Shown: positions 34,101 to 41,998 of the stretch, one piece after another
How the letters are laid out: every line of letters starts with the position of its first letter
Numbering within the stretch: the stretch's first letter is position 1
Assembly: GCA_020354645.1 (NCBI GenBank)
Contig: CP070652.1
Location: 2,389,811-2,453,810, forward strand
Direction: 5' to 3'
Source: Deltaproteobacteria bacterium
GTDB lineage: Bacteria; Desulfobacterota; Desulfobacteria; Desulfobacterales; G020354645
Length of the DNA: 64,000 bases
Program-made: the position numbers and the translations under genes
Notes under the pieces: model-generated
What the model was told of the DNA's origin: nothing
The model's input: the letters and a program-made list of their open reading frames with translations, nothing else
The model's database searches: none

Positions 34101-34452
34101 GGCTGTTGCCCACTCTGATCCAGCAGGCAGGGCGCGGTATGGTTACACCCTTAAGCCTTACAAAGGCTATCGGTTTTCTTATTTAACCGGAACGGAAGAA
34201 AACGGCATCAAAACGGATTATCAACGACAAGCGCAAGAAAAAACTTTTACCTGGCAAAAAGGATCTTTTAAGATAAATCCCTATTATCAGCAACCGGACA
34301 TCGCAGCCATTCCGGTTGACAGCACCCAACCGGCCTTTGTTCTATTTTGGGGCGAAATATTCATGAAATATCTGGAAGGTTCGAACCTGAAATATATACC
34401 GCGAAATATCCATACGAGCGAATGGGCCAAAGCTCGTTTCGTGAACGGCTGA
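31111..34452 (+). CDS. Large zinc-ribbon membrane protein (MJ0042-type) with long exported domain
   Basis: About 1113 residues. It begins with an MJ0042-type zinc ribbon (MIVTCPQCQKKYHVD ... LRCQACGRTF, residues 1-35) and a second one (CPGCKKVYKID ... CKTCGLLV, about 55-85). A charged linker and one membrane helix (IIFCAAAGIFLLIVTAAYLG, about 134-153) follow, and some 950 residues should lie outside the cytoplasm. The exported part has many beta-rich segments but no enzyme motif that I can identify. ATG 31111 is preferred because it begins the zinc ribbon. The family is widespread in deltaproteobacteria, yet the giant exported domain is unusual. It stands alone; no partner is evident. Confidence 0.75.
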   Translation: MIVTCPQCQKKYHVDQSQFHEAIKYLRCQACGRTFQLAPTPPETPSPESGLLELTCPGCKKVYKIDKNLVTPEMSTIPCKTCGLLVPIEVDLSSEPEEKPSDDQKDDAQPEILSWTAASGRRREIAQKRKKTIIFCAAAGIFLLIVTAAYLGFKLFYKKEALPQQSGQMPSKDLEVLSSAGLQPWIYMDVDLALLQRVIENQVSAEQKNLGYRIATAIYDSFSPERGHLFLYPDPEYQFLPVLLVQSKEKSDPKESLIKKGILNQFLDPSTQGTYRIKRQAAASVAAGGFPVDIYRVWFFEKSVVLGPKTLSPLWAMGEKTLLSSGLVRFADFARKSGNLAVISFRTADIRDGWEKTITEPLVQDSDPQVAVIARMVGNVLSKLTKPFKEINFLAIGFKFSGEKERILSYIQEFRDGVKGAQIYEHLKNGSWEDPDTEGLVLNLVELLNDERLGRNISFEKNRLSIDLIWSEEDDESVFQSLADATVGYMLTQSLSSGEPTAGPIEPQYVPAPQLVSPVNVSKIKGTIPEAVKNSLFPSHYWRLGDKPRMNLELDPIALPNDAIAELSYEILSIGVPGGKNVLRKEDSPLNRASGSFITLPVLKGTRGEDLGIAHIRLHMTLPVKLKIFKFRSDAGKGTVKEADGISVKLDRLEKDVASVAFRGGKGCHLYALDKTGRTLASLESLGSPSHTFSRFQGIIDTLEAVVVSEVLEHSFDIKVDLNNGKELELPEKPDRSVPVRHDRKALLSYADFSRQDLNGLAVKWSKEKTLSLDLPKSPFYGDAIWETHFFDENKPALLAWDPMEMGGKFVVYFRKPLKKIPDAAFGRVRLELSTGIQRVTFSKKSGNGRTVKRLPSGQKVAVTFDKNQITYSAGKSKILQFAAYDSTGKQLKIGKYTSSSKAGIIRRFWGQPTTVVLDIATQKIVKTIPFDLQYASVDRASYQDYKKKIDRQREIVSVLKAIDHSRKKYHQVYGETLAGLFYIHHKNQQPLMLIDKAVAHSDPAGRARYGYTLKPYKGYRFSYLTGTEENGIKTDYQRQAQEKTFTWQKGSFKINPYYQQPDIAAIPVDSTQPAFVLFWGEIFMKYLEGSNLKYIPRNIHTSEWAKARFVNG

Positions 34453-34647
34453 TGTCGATTTGCACCTTCCTTGTTTAGAACCGTTTTCAAGCCCAACACC
34501 TGCTGCAACGGAGATAGAAACGCAGCATTCGAGCATTATGGACAGCACGTCAACAATTATCATTAGAAAAGAAGTCCCGCATTGGTGAGTGGGCAGATTG
34601 AATTTTGAAATCAGACCTAATCACTTCATTACCCGAAGAGGGGGCGT

Positions 34648-35004
34648 ATGGCGAAAGGTGAGCCCAAAAACCGTTCTGGTGAAAGAAGGTCAGAGCCACG
34701 AACATTAACGGAAGGCTTATATAGCGTCGAAATAAATTTAGGAGGTTCCATACCTATTTATCAATTCAAATTAAGGGATATATCTGCAAATGGGGCATGT
34801 ATCCTTGTTAAAAATGATTCTTCCATATTAAATTACCTGAAAGTCGGCCAGGTGCTGAATATGAAATACTATTCAACGGATAGATCCAATCCCACCGAAT
34901 TTTTAGCATCGGAAATACGGCATATTACCAAAGCTGAACCTGGGAGGTTCGAAGGACATTATTTGGTTGGTGTATTGGTGCTGGAAAGACAGCGCTCTTC
35001 TTAG
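34648..35004 (+). CDS. PilZ domain protein
   Basis: A 118-residue PilZ protein. The c-di-GMP motifs are RRSEPR near residue 13 and DISANGACI near residue 44, with beta strands to YLVGVLVLE at the end. GAGGGGG lies about 7 bases upstream of ATG 34648. The DUF1285-like gene begins 14 bases after its stop, so they are probably one operon. It presumably senses c-di-GMP and passes on the signal; the target is unknown. Confidence 0.85.
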   Translation: MAKGEPKNRSGERRSEPRTLTEGLYSVEINLGGSIPIYQFKLRDISANGACILVKNDSSILNYLKVGQVLNMKYYSTDRSNPTEFLASEIRHITKAEPGRFEGHYLVGVLVLERQRSS

Positions 35005-35018
35005 ATCATATTAATAGG

Positions 35019-35480
35019 ATGCCAAAAAAAATTAAAGAAATTGTCATCTTAAAAGAACAAGCGGTCTTCTGGCTCGACCGAAACGGTCGCTGGCATAACC
35101 AATTCGGTGAATTTCAGCATAAAAAGATAATAGATTTCTTCCATTCCTCAATAAGGAAAGACAAAGATGGCTACTTTGTTACGCAGACGCGGGAAAATCT
35201 GAGGGAAAAAGTCTATTTTCACTGTGAGGACGGTGCTCTGTTCGTTTTTGATGTTGTAAAGGATCAAGATATTTTCCTTACCCTGAACACCGGGAAAAAA
35301 ATAAAGCTGAAGCCGAAAAAACTTTGGATTGAAGATGACAGTTTATACATGCAGGAAAGCGGTGAGCAGGTTAAGTTCACGGAGCGGAGCCTGATGAAAA
35401 TATCTGATCTTATCGAATTTGATGGCGATCACTATTTCATTCGGTTAAGGAACAGAAAATATAAAATACATCAATTATAG
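35019..35480 (+). CDS. DUF1285-like protein
   Basis: A 153-residue soluble protein. The central region resembles DUF1285: a strand pair (FWLDRNGRWHNQFGEF), helix KIIDFFHSSIRKDKDGYFV, then ENLREKVYFHCEDGALFVFDVV and LTLNTGKKIKL. The C-terminal part (DSLYMQESGEQVKFTERSLMKI) completes a beta-rich fold. DUF1285 has no established function. It lies 14 bases after the PilZ gene; a start without a strong ribosome-binding site suggests translation coupled to it. The domain link is by pattern only. Confidence 0.6.
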   Translation: MPKKIKEIVILKEQAVFWLDRNGRWHNQFGEFQHKKIIDFFHSSIRKDKDGYFVTQTRENLREKVYFHCEDGALFVFDVVKDQDIFLTLNTGKKIKLKPKKLWIEDDSLYMQESGEQVKFTERSLMKISDLIEFDGDHYFIRLRNRKYKIHQL

Positions 35481-35517
35481 ATTACATATTATCTTTTGTT
35501 TCAACTAATCCCGACTT

Positions 35518-36003
35518 TTAGGAATTGTCCGGGGTTGCTTCGACTTCCTTTTCCAAGAATTCTTTCAACCGCTCAATATGACGGTTCTCCTCAGCAATGA
35601 TTTCCTTTAATTGCCGCAGAGTTTCTTCATTCTCGATAAACGACTCAAGCATCTCATAAAAAAGCACGGTGTCTTTTTCAAATTCAATAAAGATGGCGAT
35701 CAAATCATTGATTCGGTAAACCTGAGAGAAATCTGTGTCTTGCAAAGAGAAACTTTGTTCACCCAGCAAGTCTTTGAATAACTTGCGGCTCATCTCTTCG
35801 CCAATGGGGTTTTGGGGCCTTGCTGCAAGCTTTTTTTTCAATTCAGAAAACCACTCAGCATGCTGAACCTCTTCATCTGCCATCCATTTCAATAACGACA
35901 CAAGCTGCGGTTCTGAAATTTGCCTGATGGCGTTGCGATAAACCGCTTCACCGTTTCTTTCCAATCGGATGGCCATATCCAATATTTCGTTTATTGAAAA
36001 CAT
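35518..36003 (-). CDS. Rubrerythrin-like ferritin-family protein
   Basis: A 161-residue four-helix bundle of the ferritin/rubrerythrin group. Diiron ligands appear as E in RLERNGEAVY, EEVQHAEWF (ExxH), the E residues of IEFEKDTVLFYEML, and EENRHIERL (ExxH). The rubredoxin domain of classical rubrerythrin is missing. Such proteins reduce peroxide or serve in iron handling in anaerobes. It is on the minus strand, convergent with the DUF1285-like gene, and 91 bases downstream of a coiled-coil gene in the same direction. Confidence 0.85.
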   Translation of the reverse strand: MFSINEILDMAIRLERNGEAVYRNAIRQISEPQLVSLLKWMADEEVQHAEWFSELKKKLAARPQNPIGEEMSRKLFKDLLGEQSFSLQDTDFSQVYRINDLIAIFIEFEKDTVLFYEMLESFIENEETLRQLKEIIAEENRHIERLKEFLEKEVEATPDNS

Positions 36004-36094
36004 GGGATCTCAGTTTTTCTGTTAACAATTAATTATATACGGTTCGTCGTTGCATTCAGACTATCCTTGCGGGCTCATAAAAGTTTTTAACTCA

Positions 36095-36412
36095 TCACTC
36101 GATACCGCCATTTCTGCTTTTTGTTTGGTTTGCCATTCTGCGCGCCAATATTTTTGAGTGTTCTTCCAACCTCGCTTTCGTTTCTTCCAGTTCTCCAATG
36201 GTTTGCTTCAATCGGTATTCCCGAGCCTCAACTTTGACCAGCATCATACCAAAGGATTCTGCCAATTCACAGAGGATACTTGGATATCTGCCCTTCTTTG
36301 CGAGTTCAAATAACTTCTCAGCGTCTGATTTGTCGTATTTTCCTGATGCGATCTTCTTACAGGAGGCGTTAAGCATTTCAAACAAATCCAAATAATAGCG
36401 TTCAAAGTCCAT
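36095..36412 (-). CDS. Coiled-coil protein, probably sensor-associated
   Basis: A 105-residue, fully helical protein. The first half has an amphipathic bundle (YYLDLFEMLNASCKKIASG, DKSDAEKLFELAKKG) and the second half a coiled coil (VEAREYRLKQTIGELEETKARLEEH). The segment LAESFGMMLVKVEAREYRL resembles the linker before PAS or kinase domains in deltaproteobacterial sensors, so this may be a detached signalling fragment. It lies 112 bases downstream of the hybrid kinase gene, in the same direction, and may share its transcript. Function unknown. Confidence 0.62.
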   Translation of the reverse strand: MDFERYYLDLFEMLNASCKKIASGKYDKSDAEKLFELAKKGRYPSILCELAESFGMMLVKVEAREYRLKQTIGELEETKARLEEHSKILARRMANQTKSRNGGIE

Positions 36413-36524
36413 TGGTGCTACCTTTCGTTATATAAACAGTGGATTTTAATATAGAAAATTTTTGAGGGATAATTCTTGTTGCCCATCGTGTGCCGAAGGT
36501 CAACATTAACAAGCTTTGCAACGT

Positions 36525-38516
36525 CTAATTTGTCTTAGGTGGCTGCGGCTGCGGACATTCGTTTTCCAGGACTTTGCGGATCATCATGGAAAGCTGCTCT
36601 ATTTTAAACGGTTTCTGGATAAATGCATTGCATCCACTGTCCAAAATTTCTTTGGCCTGCCCTTCCACCGTGTACCCGCTTGCCAACAGAACCTTAACAT
36701 CAGGGTTGATCTGTTTCAGGAGGTCGTAAGTATCTTTGCCGCTAAGGCCCGGCATGATCATGTCCAACACAACCACATCTATTGCCTTCGCCTTTTTTTT
36801 GTAAATTTCAACAGCCTTGGCGCCACTGTCTGCAGTAATAACGGAATATCCCAAAAGTTTCAAATTTTCCGTACAGATATTTCGTATCTTTGCCTCATCA
36901 TCGACCACTAAAACGGTCTCCTGGCCGGCCATTCGTTTCAAGGAAGGTTTCTCCGCTCTTGAAATTGCTTTGTCTGAGGCCGGGATGTATACGCAGAAAG
37001 TTGATCCTTTCCCGAGTTCGCTAAAAGCTTCAATATGACCACCATGATTTCTGATGATACCGTAGGTGGAGTATAGTCCGAGTCCGCTGCCTTTTCCGAC
37101 CCCTTTCGTAGTAAAAAAGGGATCAAAAATACGCTGGAGGGTTTTTTCGTCCATACCGACACCACTGTCGGAAACCGACATTTTTACATACCGCCCCGGT
37201 CTTAGCTGATCGGAGCGTGTCAGCACGTCACTTTCTCCCAGGTAGGTATTTTCCGTCCGGATTATAAGCCTGCCGCCTTTGGGCATTGCATGGCCGGCAT
37301 TGACATAAAGGTTCAAAAGCACCTGCTCTATTTGCACCGGATCCACTTCCGCCGGCCAGATATTGGGCTCAAGTTCTTCGAAAATCTTGATCTCCTTTCG
37401 GGTTCTGCCGAACATGTCATTCTGCTTTTTTATCAAATAGTTCATATTGGTCGGCAAAATTTCGAAAGTTCCCCCCTTCACAAAAGCGAGTAGTTGCCGG
37501 GTAAGCCCGGCGCCGTCCTGGACGCACTGTTCCAATGTTTTTATCCGTTCGTAAAATGGATTATCCGGCCCCATTTTGATAAGCAGCAGGGAGACAATTC
37601 CCTGGATTCCCATCAAAAGGTTGTTAAAATCATGGGCAATCCCACCGGCCAGGTTACCGATGGCTTCCGCCTTTTTTGCCTGGAGAAGCTGGGTTTCAAG
37701 AATTTTTCTGTAAGTGATATCCCGGGCCACACCATAGGTCCCGAGAAGTTTTTTGGGTGCGCCGGGCATTTCCCGGTGATACATTCCGGTGGCATTCAGT
37801 TCGATAATAGAATATCCGTTGCCGTTTAGTTCTCCGTTTTTCTTTGCTGGACCGGATTTCAAGCGTAATTCATAGCCGGCGGTGGCCCGCTCTCCAGTTC
37901 GTCTCTCGTTTAACCGCCACTGGGCTTTTGGAATGTCTTCCTCATTTAATAGCGTATGGTAGTGCTTACCGACCAGGTCCTTGGCACTGTATCCGAAGAG
38001 TTTTTCAGCTGCTACATTTACGAATGTAAATTTTCCTGTATTATCGAGGGTATAAATCATATCCGGGGAATTCTGTACCATAAAACGATAGCGCCGCTCC
38101 GACATTCGAAGGCGGTTTTGTATAGATCGATTTTCCTCCAGGAGCTTTTTCTGTCGGAGCGCATTTTTGATGGTTTTTTCCAGATCTTCCGGTTCAAAAG
38201 GCTTCTTTAGGTAATCGTAAGCTCCTTTTTTCAGCGCTTTCACAGCTGAATCGATCGAAGCATCCCCCGTCATCATAACCACGGGAGCATCCGGTGAACG
38301 GGAAAATATACGCTCCATGAGGTAAAATCCATCCAGGTCCGGGATACAGACATCTAGCAGGAAAAGGTCGAAATTTTTTATTGCAATTTCATCCAGGGCA
38401 TCTTTTCCGGAGGTGGCGATCGCCACATTGAAGCCGCGATGCTCCAGAAGATATTTCAAACTTTCACACATTCTTTTTTCATCGTCGACGATGAAAACCT
38501 CAGGACGTTCTTTCAT
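36525..38516 (-). CDS. Hybrid histidine kinase, REC-PAS-HisKA-HATPase-REC
   Basis: A 663-residue cytoplasmic kinase with no membrane helix. Domain order: receiver 1 (about 6-120, phospho-acceptor D55 in LLDVCIPDLDG), PAS with PAC (about 140-265), dimerisation/H-box ([15 protein letters not shown], near residue 295), ATPase domain (N box LLNLYVNAGHAMP, G box GSGLGLYSTYG), and receiver 2 (about 545-655, D in VVLDMIMPGLSG). It is likely a relay node: receiver 1 may take a phosphoryl group from the upstream kinase. AGGAGG lies 6 bases before ATG 38516, and the HDOD kinase gene ends 19 bases upstream, so they form an operon. Confidence 0.9.
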   Translation of the reverse strand: MKERPEVFIVDDEKRMCESLKYLLEHRGFNVAIATSGKDALDEIAIKNFDLFLLDVCIPDLDGFYLMERIFSRSPDAPVVMMTGDASIDSAVKALKKGAYDYLKKPFEPEDLEKTIKNALRQKKLLEENRSIQNRLRMSERRYRFMVQNSPDMIYTLDNTGKFTFVNVAAEKLFGYSAKDLVGKHYHTLLNEEDIPKAQWRLNERRTGERATAGYELRLKSGPAKKNGELNGNGYSIIELNATGMYHREMPGAPKKLLGTYGVARDITYRKILETQLLQAKKAEAIGNLAGGIAHDFNNLLMGIQGIVSLLLIKMGPDNPFYERIKTLEQCVQDGAGLTRQLLAFVKGGTFEILPTNMNYLIKKQNDMFGRTRKEIKIFEELEPNIWPAEVDPVQIEQVLLNLYVNAGHAMPKGGRLIIRTENTYLGESDVLTRSDQLRPGRYVKMSVSDSGVGMDEKTLQRIFDPFFTTKGVGKGSGLGLYSTYGIIRNHGGHIEAFSELGKGSTFCVYIPASDKAISRAEKPSLKRMAGQETVLVVDDEAKIRNICTENLKLLGYSVITADSGAKAVEIYKKKAKAIDVVVLDMIMPGLSGKDTYDLLKQINPDVKVLLASGYTVEGQAKEILDSGCNAFIQKPFKIEQLSMMIRKVLENECPQPQPPKTN

Positions 38517-38535
38517 CTGTCCCTCCTACGCGCTA

Positions 38536-40731
38536 TCATGCGTCATAATCTGACACCGGTAATGAGATCCTTAAAATTGTGCCTTCACCTTTACGGCTTT
38601 TGCAGGTAATCCTTCCATTATATCTTGTTATGATATCTTTGCTGATGGACAGACCCAGACCAAAATTTTCGGGGCCTTTGGTGCTGGTGCCCGGCTCGAA
38701 GAGTTTATCCATGATACGATCCGGTATGCCCGGGCCGTCATCGCGAACCGTAACGACGATGTTATCTGCTGTTTTATGGTTAATATGTTGTTCGTAAACC
38801 GTTTCAACAAAAACATTGCCGCCTTTGGGCATAGCTTCTACCGAATTTTTCAGCAGATTGATAAATACCTGTATCAAACTGTTTCTGTTGCCCGGAAACA
38901 GGGGCAGGGAAGGATCTAATGCCAGATGCAGGTTGATGTTAAATGGTTCGAGTTCCGATTTTCTAAACATCGTGGAGAGGTTGCGAATAACATCGTTAAT
39001 GTCAACATGTTCATTATCCCCGTCCTTTTTTTGACCGGGTTTTGAAAGTTGCCCGATGATTCGGGAGACTCTTTCAATTTCTTCACCGATGACCGCAATA
39101 TCGTTTGTCGCCGAGGAATCTTCACCAAACCTTGTGCCCAGAATTTTTAAATAATTTTTGATAATTCCCAGCGGGTTTTTTACCTCGTGGATAATCTTTC
39201 GCAGAGACTCGGTTTCAATGTTATTGATTGATTTGTCAGGTAAAAATCTCTGGCTGCCCTCGAGAAAACGCTCATCTATAAACAAAGCCGCATGATCTGC
39301 AAATTTTTTAAGTAATTCCAGTTGCTCCGAGAGCAGCGGAAACTGAGATTCATCTATGCCTGCAACAATAACGCCGATTTGTTTTTGTCGACACGTCAGC
39401 GGGATACAAAGCATTCCTTCTGTGCCCAAAAGACGAATCAGTTGTTCGTCCGCAATGGTTAATAGTTGGTCGCTAAGATATCCGAAAGAGTCAACGATTT
39501 CACGATTCAGCAAAGCCAAGGCCGGAAAGCTCCCATTATTTCCCACCGATAATTCAATCCCCTCAACGATATCATCCCACCCGATTTCGGCTGTTGAGCT
39601 TCCTAAGAGAACATTATGTGACGGATCGTAATAGAAGAAGAAGGCACATTTGATTTCGAAGTGGATTTGGAGTATAAAAAGCAGCTCTTTTTGAATCGCA
39701 TCCTTGCTGGTGGCTGATATCAGGTTGCCGGTGGCTCCATGAATCAGAGACATCTCCCTGACTTCGAGCGACATTTCCTTGCCCGGGAACTCGCCATTGG
39801 ACAATTCGATCCCAGGAGTTCCGGCAAGCGCTGCCGGGGTTAAACCCAGAGAGTGAATAATTTCATCGGTTTCACTTTTTGTTTCTTTTGTGATGTGCTT
39901 AATTTGAGAATGATTCAGGTCTAGCTCTATATTATCTATAAAAGTCAAATCGTCAGAAGATTCTGATTCTCGGCCGCAGATGGTGTTTGCGGCATAAATG
40001 ATTTTGACCAAAGGCAAGGCCTTGGCAATTTCTTTAGCCGGCCAATGGTGATAGAGAATCGCATCCGCCACAAAGGATCGCGTGCCCAACGAACTGATTA
40101 AACTCCAGCCCACCTCGCAATGGGTAGCCCCAATTTTCTTTTTCTCGGTGATCAGCACCTCATCAGTAATGCGGGCGCCTTCCATTATGGGACCATAGTC
40201 TCTGCTGAAGTTTGCCCACAGAACCAGTTTGCCGATATCGTGAAGCAAGCCTGCCAGATAGGCATCCTCCGGGTAATCATACCGGATCTCTTCGGCCAAT
40301 TTCCGGGCCATAATTGCGCAACCCAGTGAATGCAGCCAGAATTGATTAAAATTAAATGATGGGTTTCTGAACAGAGGGTTTGTCGCCATTGTCAACGATG
40401 TGGTTACCGCTATATTTTTGAGAGTGTTTGGACCCAGAGCCGAAACTGCCTGCTCAAGCATCGCTGTATTGACCAGCCGTAATAGCCTGAGGCTGATTGA
40501 GGGATCGAGAGATGTTATCCTGGCGATATCTTTTTCGCTGTGGGGTGGATCCTTACAGACCTTAACGAGCTTGAAGAGAACCTGTGGAAAACTGGGAAGC
40601 GGGATTGCGGTGTTAATTCTTTTGATTATTTTGGGTGGCTTTTTCAAAATAAAATCGATTTTTAACCAATGATTTCCATAATTGCCGTCGGCGAACCTCT
40701 CAAAAAGTTCCCAGGAATAACCTGTGGACAT
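38536..40731 (-). CDS. HDOD-GAF histidine kinase
   Basis: A 731-residue cytoplasmic protein. Residues about 45-240 are an HDOD domain (PLPSFPQVLFKL, LLRLVNTAM, YLAGLLHDIGKLVLW), in which the HD metal site is partly retained (LLHDIGK). About 330-490 is a GAF-like sensor region (GTEGMLCIPLTCRQKQIGVIV). HisKA follows (KIIHEVKNPLGIIKNYL, H near 519), then an ATPase domain (INLLKNSVEAMP, GFGLGLSISKDI-like). HDOD domains usually sit in separate signalling proteins, so fusion to a full kinase is noteworthy. It starts the operon; the REC-PAS-kinase-REC gene follows after 19 bases, suggesting a joint phosphorelay. Confidence 0.87.
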   Translation of the reverse strand: MSTGYSWELFERFADGNYGNHWLKIDFILKKPPKIIKRINTAIPLPSFPQVLFKLVKVCKDPPHSEKDIARITSLDPSISLRLLRLVNTAMLEQAVSALGPNTLKNIAVTTSLTMATNPLFRNPSFNFNQFWLHSLGCAIMARKLAEEIRYDYPEDAYLAGLLHDIGKLVLWANFSRDYGPIMEGARITDEVLITEKKKIGATHCEVGWSLISSLGTRSFVADAILYHHWPAKEIAKALPLVKIIYAANTICGRESESSDDLTFIDNIELDLNHSQIKHITKETKSETDEIIHSLGLTPAALAGTPGIELSNGEFPGKEMSLEVREMSLIHGATGNLISATSKDAIQKELLFILQIHFEIKCAFFFYYDPSHNVLLGSSTAEIGWDDIVEGIELSVGNNGSFPALALLNREIVDSFGYLSDQLLTIADEQLIRLLGTEGMLCIPLTCRQKQIGVIVAGIDESQFPLLSEQLELLKKFADHAALFIDERFLEGSQRFLPDKSINNIETESLRKIIHEVKNPLGIIKNYLKILGTRFGEDSSATNDIAVIGEEIERVSRIIGQLSKPGQKKDGDNEHVDINDVIRNLSTMFRKSELEPFNINLHLALDPSLPLFPGNRNSLIQVFINLLKNSVEAMPKGGNVFVETVYEQHINHKTADNIVVTVRDDGPGIPDRIMDKLFEPGTSTKGPENFGLGLSISKDIITRYNGRITCKSRKGEGTILRISLPVSDYDA

Positions 40732-41142
40732 AAAAATGGCATAATAACATTCCCTCTAATACAATACATCTTGTATGTCAAAGAAAAAATTATACATTAT
40801 ATAGTGGTTTAATAAAAAAAAATGAATGGATGTCTGGGATTTTACGGGGACGATGGGAGGTTATCGAGGGATTATATATGGATGACCGTTTACAATAATA
40901 GTAATTCAGAACAATTCCAATATAATAGTACCGCAAGGGTGTAAAAAGAGTTGCCACTTAATTCCAGGCTTCTTTGAGCGGTCACTAAAACGGTTTTTAC
41001 CAAAAAATTGTGAGGGTTTGTAAAAATTAATAAAGGGTGTGCAAAGTTATAAGTTTTCTTCAGTTTTGAGATATGGTATGGCAAGCGGGAACATCGTGTT
41101 TGCGAGGTATTTATTCTTATAGGTAATTTAAAGGAGGCATCG
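40732..41142. other. A/T-rich spacer with palindrome relic
   Basis: A 411-bp divergent spacer between the HDOD kinase and the cupin gene; both promoters must lie here. At about 40971-41000, TTTGAGCGGTCACTAAAACGG and TTTTT match one arm of the 6047-6250 palindrome (TTTGAGCGGTCATTAAAACG), shown here as separate pieces. No gene is visible. AAAGGAGG at the right end is the cupin ribosome-binding site. Confidence 0.5.
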
Positions 41143-41502
41143 ATGAAAATAGTTAAAACAAGCCAAGTGATAAAAAAGCCGTTTGAGAAATCAATATTTA
41201 CGGGTTCAGATGTGACAATTCAGGAGCTGCTTGCGGATAGCCAGGAGTATCGTATTAATATTGTAAATTTTGGCAAAGGCGTGCGCAATAAATTTCACAC
41301 CCACAGCACCGAACAGGTCCTGATAATTACCGCCGGTAAGGGAATCGTAGCCACCGAGAAGGAGGAAAGGGTTGTAACTGAAGGAGATATTGTCCTCATT
41401 CCGGCCGAAGAGAAACACTGGCACGGTGCAACGCAGGACTCGGATTTTTCTCACATCTATGTGATGCGGAAAGAAAGTGTTTTATCACAGGTAGAAGATT
41501 AG
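41143..41502 (+). CDS. Cupin-domain protein
   Basis: A 119-residue single-domain cupin. The two cupin motifs are visible: FGKGVRNKFHTHSTEQVLIITAG region with H-T-H and E ligands (split by residues), and GDIVLIPAEEKHWHGA with its histidine. These four residues hold a divalent metal. The family is functionally broad (dioxygenases, isomerases, sensors), so the substrate is not predictable. AAAGGAGG lies 6 bases before ATG 41143. It is followed by its own terminator and then a MITE. Confidence 0.87.
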   Translation: MKIVKTSQVIKKPFEKSIFTGSDVTIQELLADSQEYRINIVNFGKGVRNKFHTHSTEQVLIITAGKGIVATEKEERVVTEGDIVLIPAEEKHWHGATQDSDFSHIYVMRKESVLSQVED

Positions 41503-41563
41503 ATCGCTAACTGGACATTCCATAAAATTCCATACCTTAACAGGCAAGTTAGCTCATACCCTG

Positions 41564-41603
41564 AACCACCGAACTTTACCGTAAGGAAAATCGGTGGGGT
41601 TTT
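41564..41603 (+). terminator. Rho-independent terminator of the cupin gene
   Basis: AACCACCGA and TCGGTGGGGTTTT form a stem with a short A-rich loop between them; the T run closes the signal. It lies about 60 bases after the cupin stop. Confidence 0.65.
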
Positions 41604-41628
41604 CGGATTGCAGACGTTTTAACTAAAT

Positions 41629-41810
41629 GAGGGGTCGGGGTGTTTTTTTGACCCTGTGCCTCCGGTCTTTGTTTTTCTAGACAATTTGGCCGCAGGCGAT
41701 ACTTGCCCCCTCCGCATTCCACCTTCGCTGGCTGCGGTCTCCCCCGCTGCCAAATTGCAGAAAAACAAAAGACTTACGACAATGGACCCCAAAAACACCC
41801 CGACCCCTCG
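41629..41810. mobile_element. MITE-like palindromic element, core type C
   Basis: A 182-bp element with ends GAGGGGTCGGGGTGTTTTTT and AAAAACACCCCGACCCCTCG. The interior is palindromic too: GTCTTTGTTTTTCTAGACAA on the left corresponds to TTGCAGAAAAACAAAAGAC on the right. It is flanked by the 7-bp direct repeat ACTAAAT (41622-41628, 41811-41817). Its core is unrelated to types A and B although the ends are the same. No reading frame of interest. Confidence 0.83.
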
Positions 41811-41998
41811 ACTAAATAATCACTTTTTCTGCAGTTGACAAACCACAAACTGAGAACATATTATTGCAATATTGAGAAAACTTCTCCCCAGGGAATTTTG
41901 TCTAACACTGTTATCGACCAAATAGGTTATTTCATTCTTCATCAGCGTGTCTTGTCATCACAAATCGTGTCCCCAAATCATATCAAGGGGTGTGTTCC

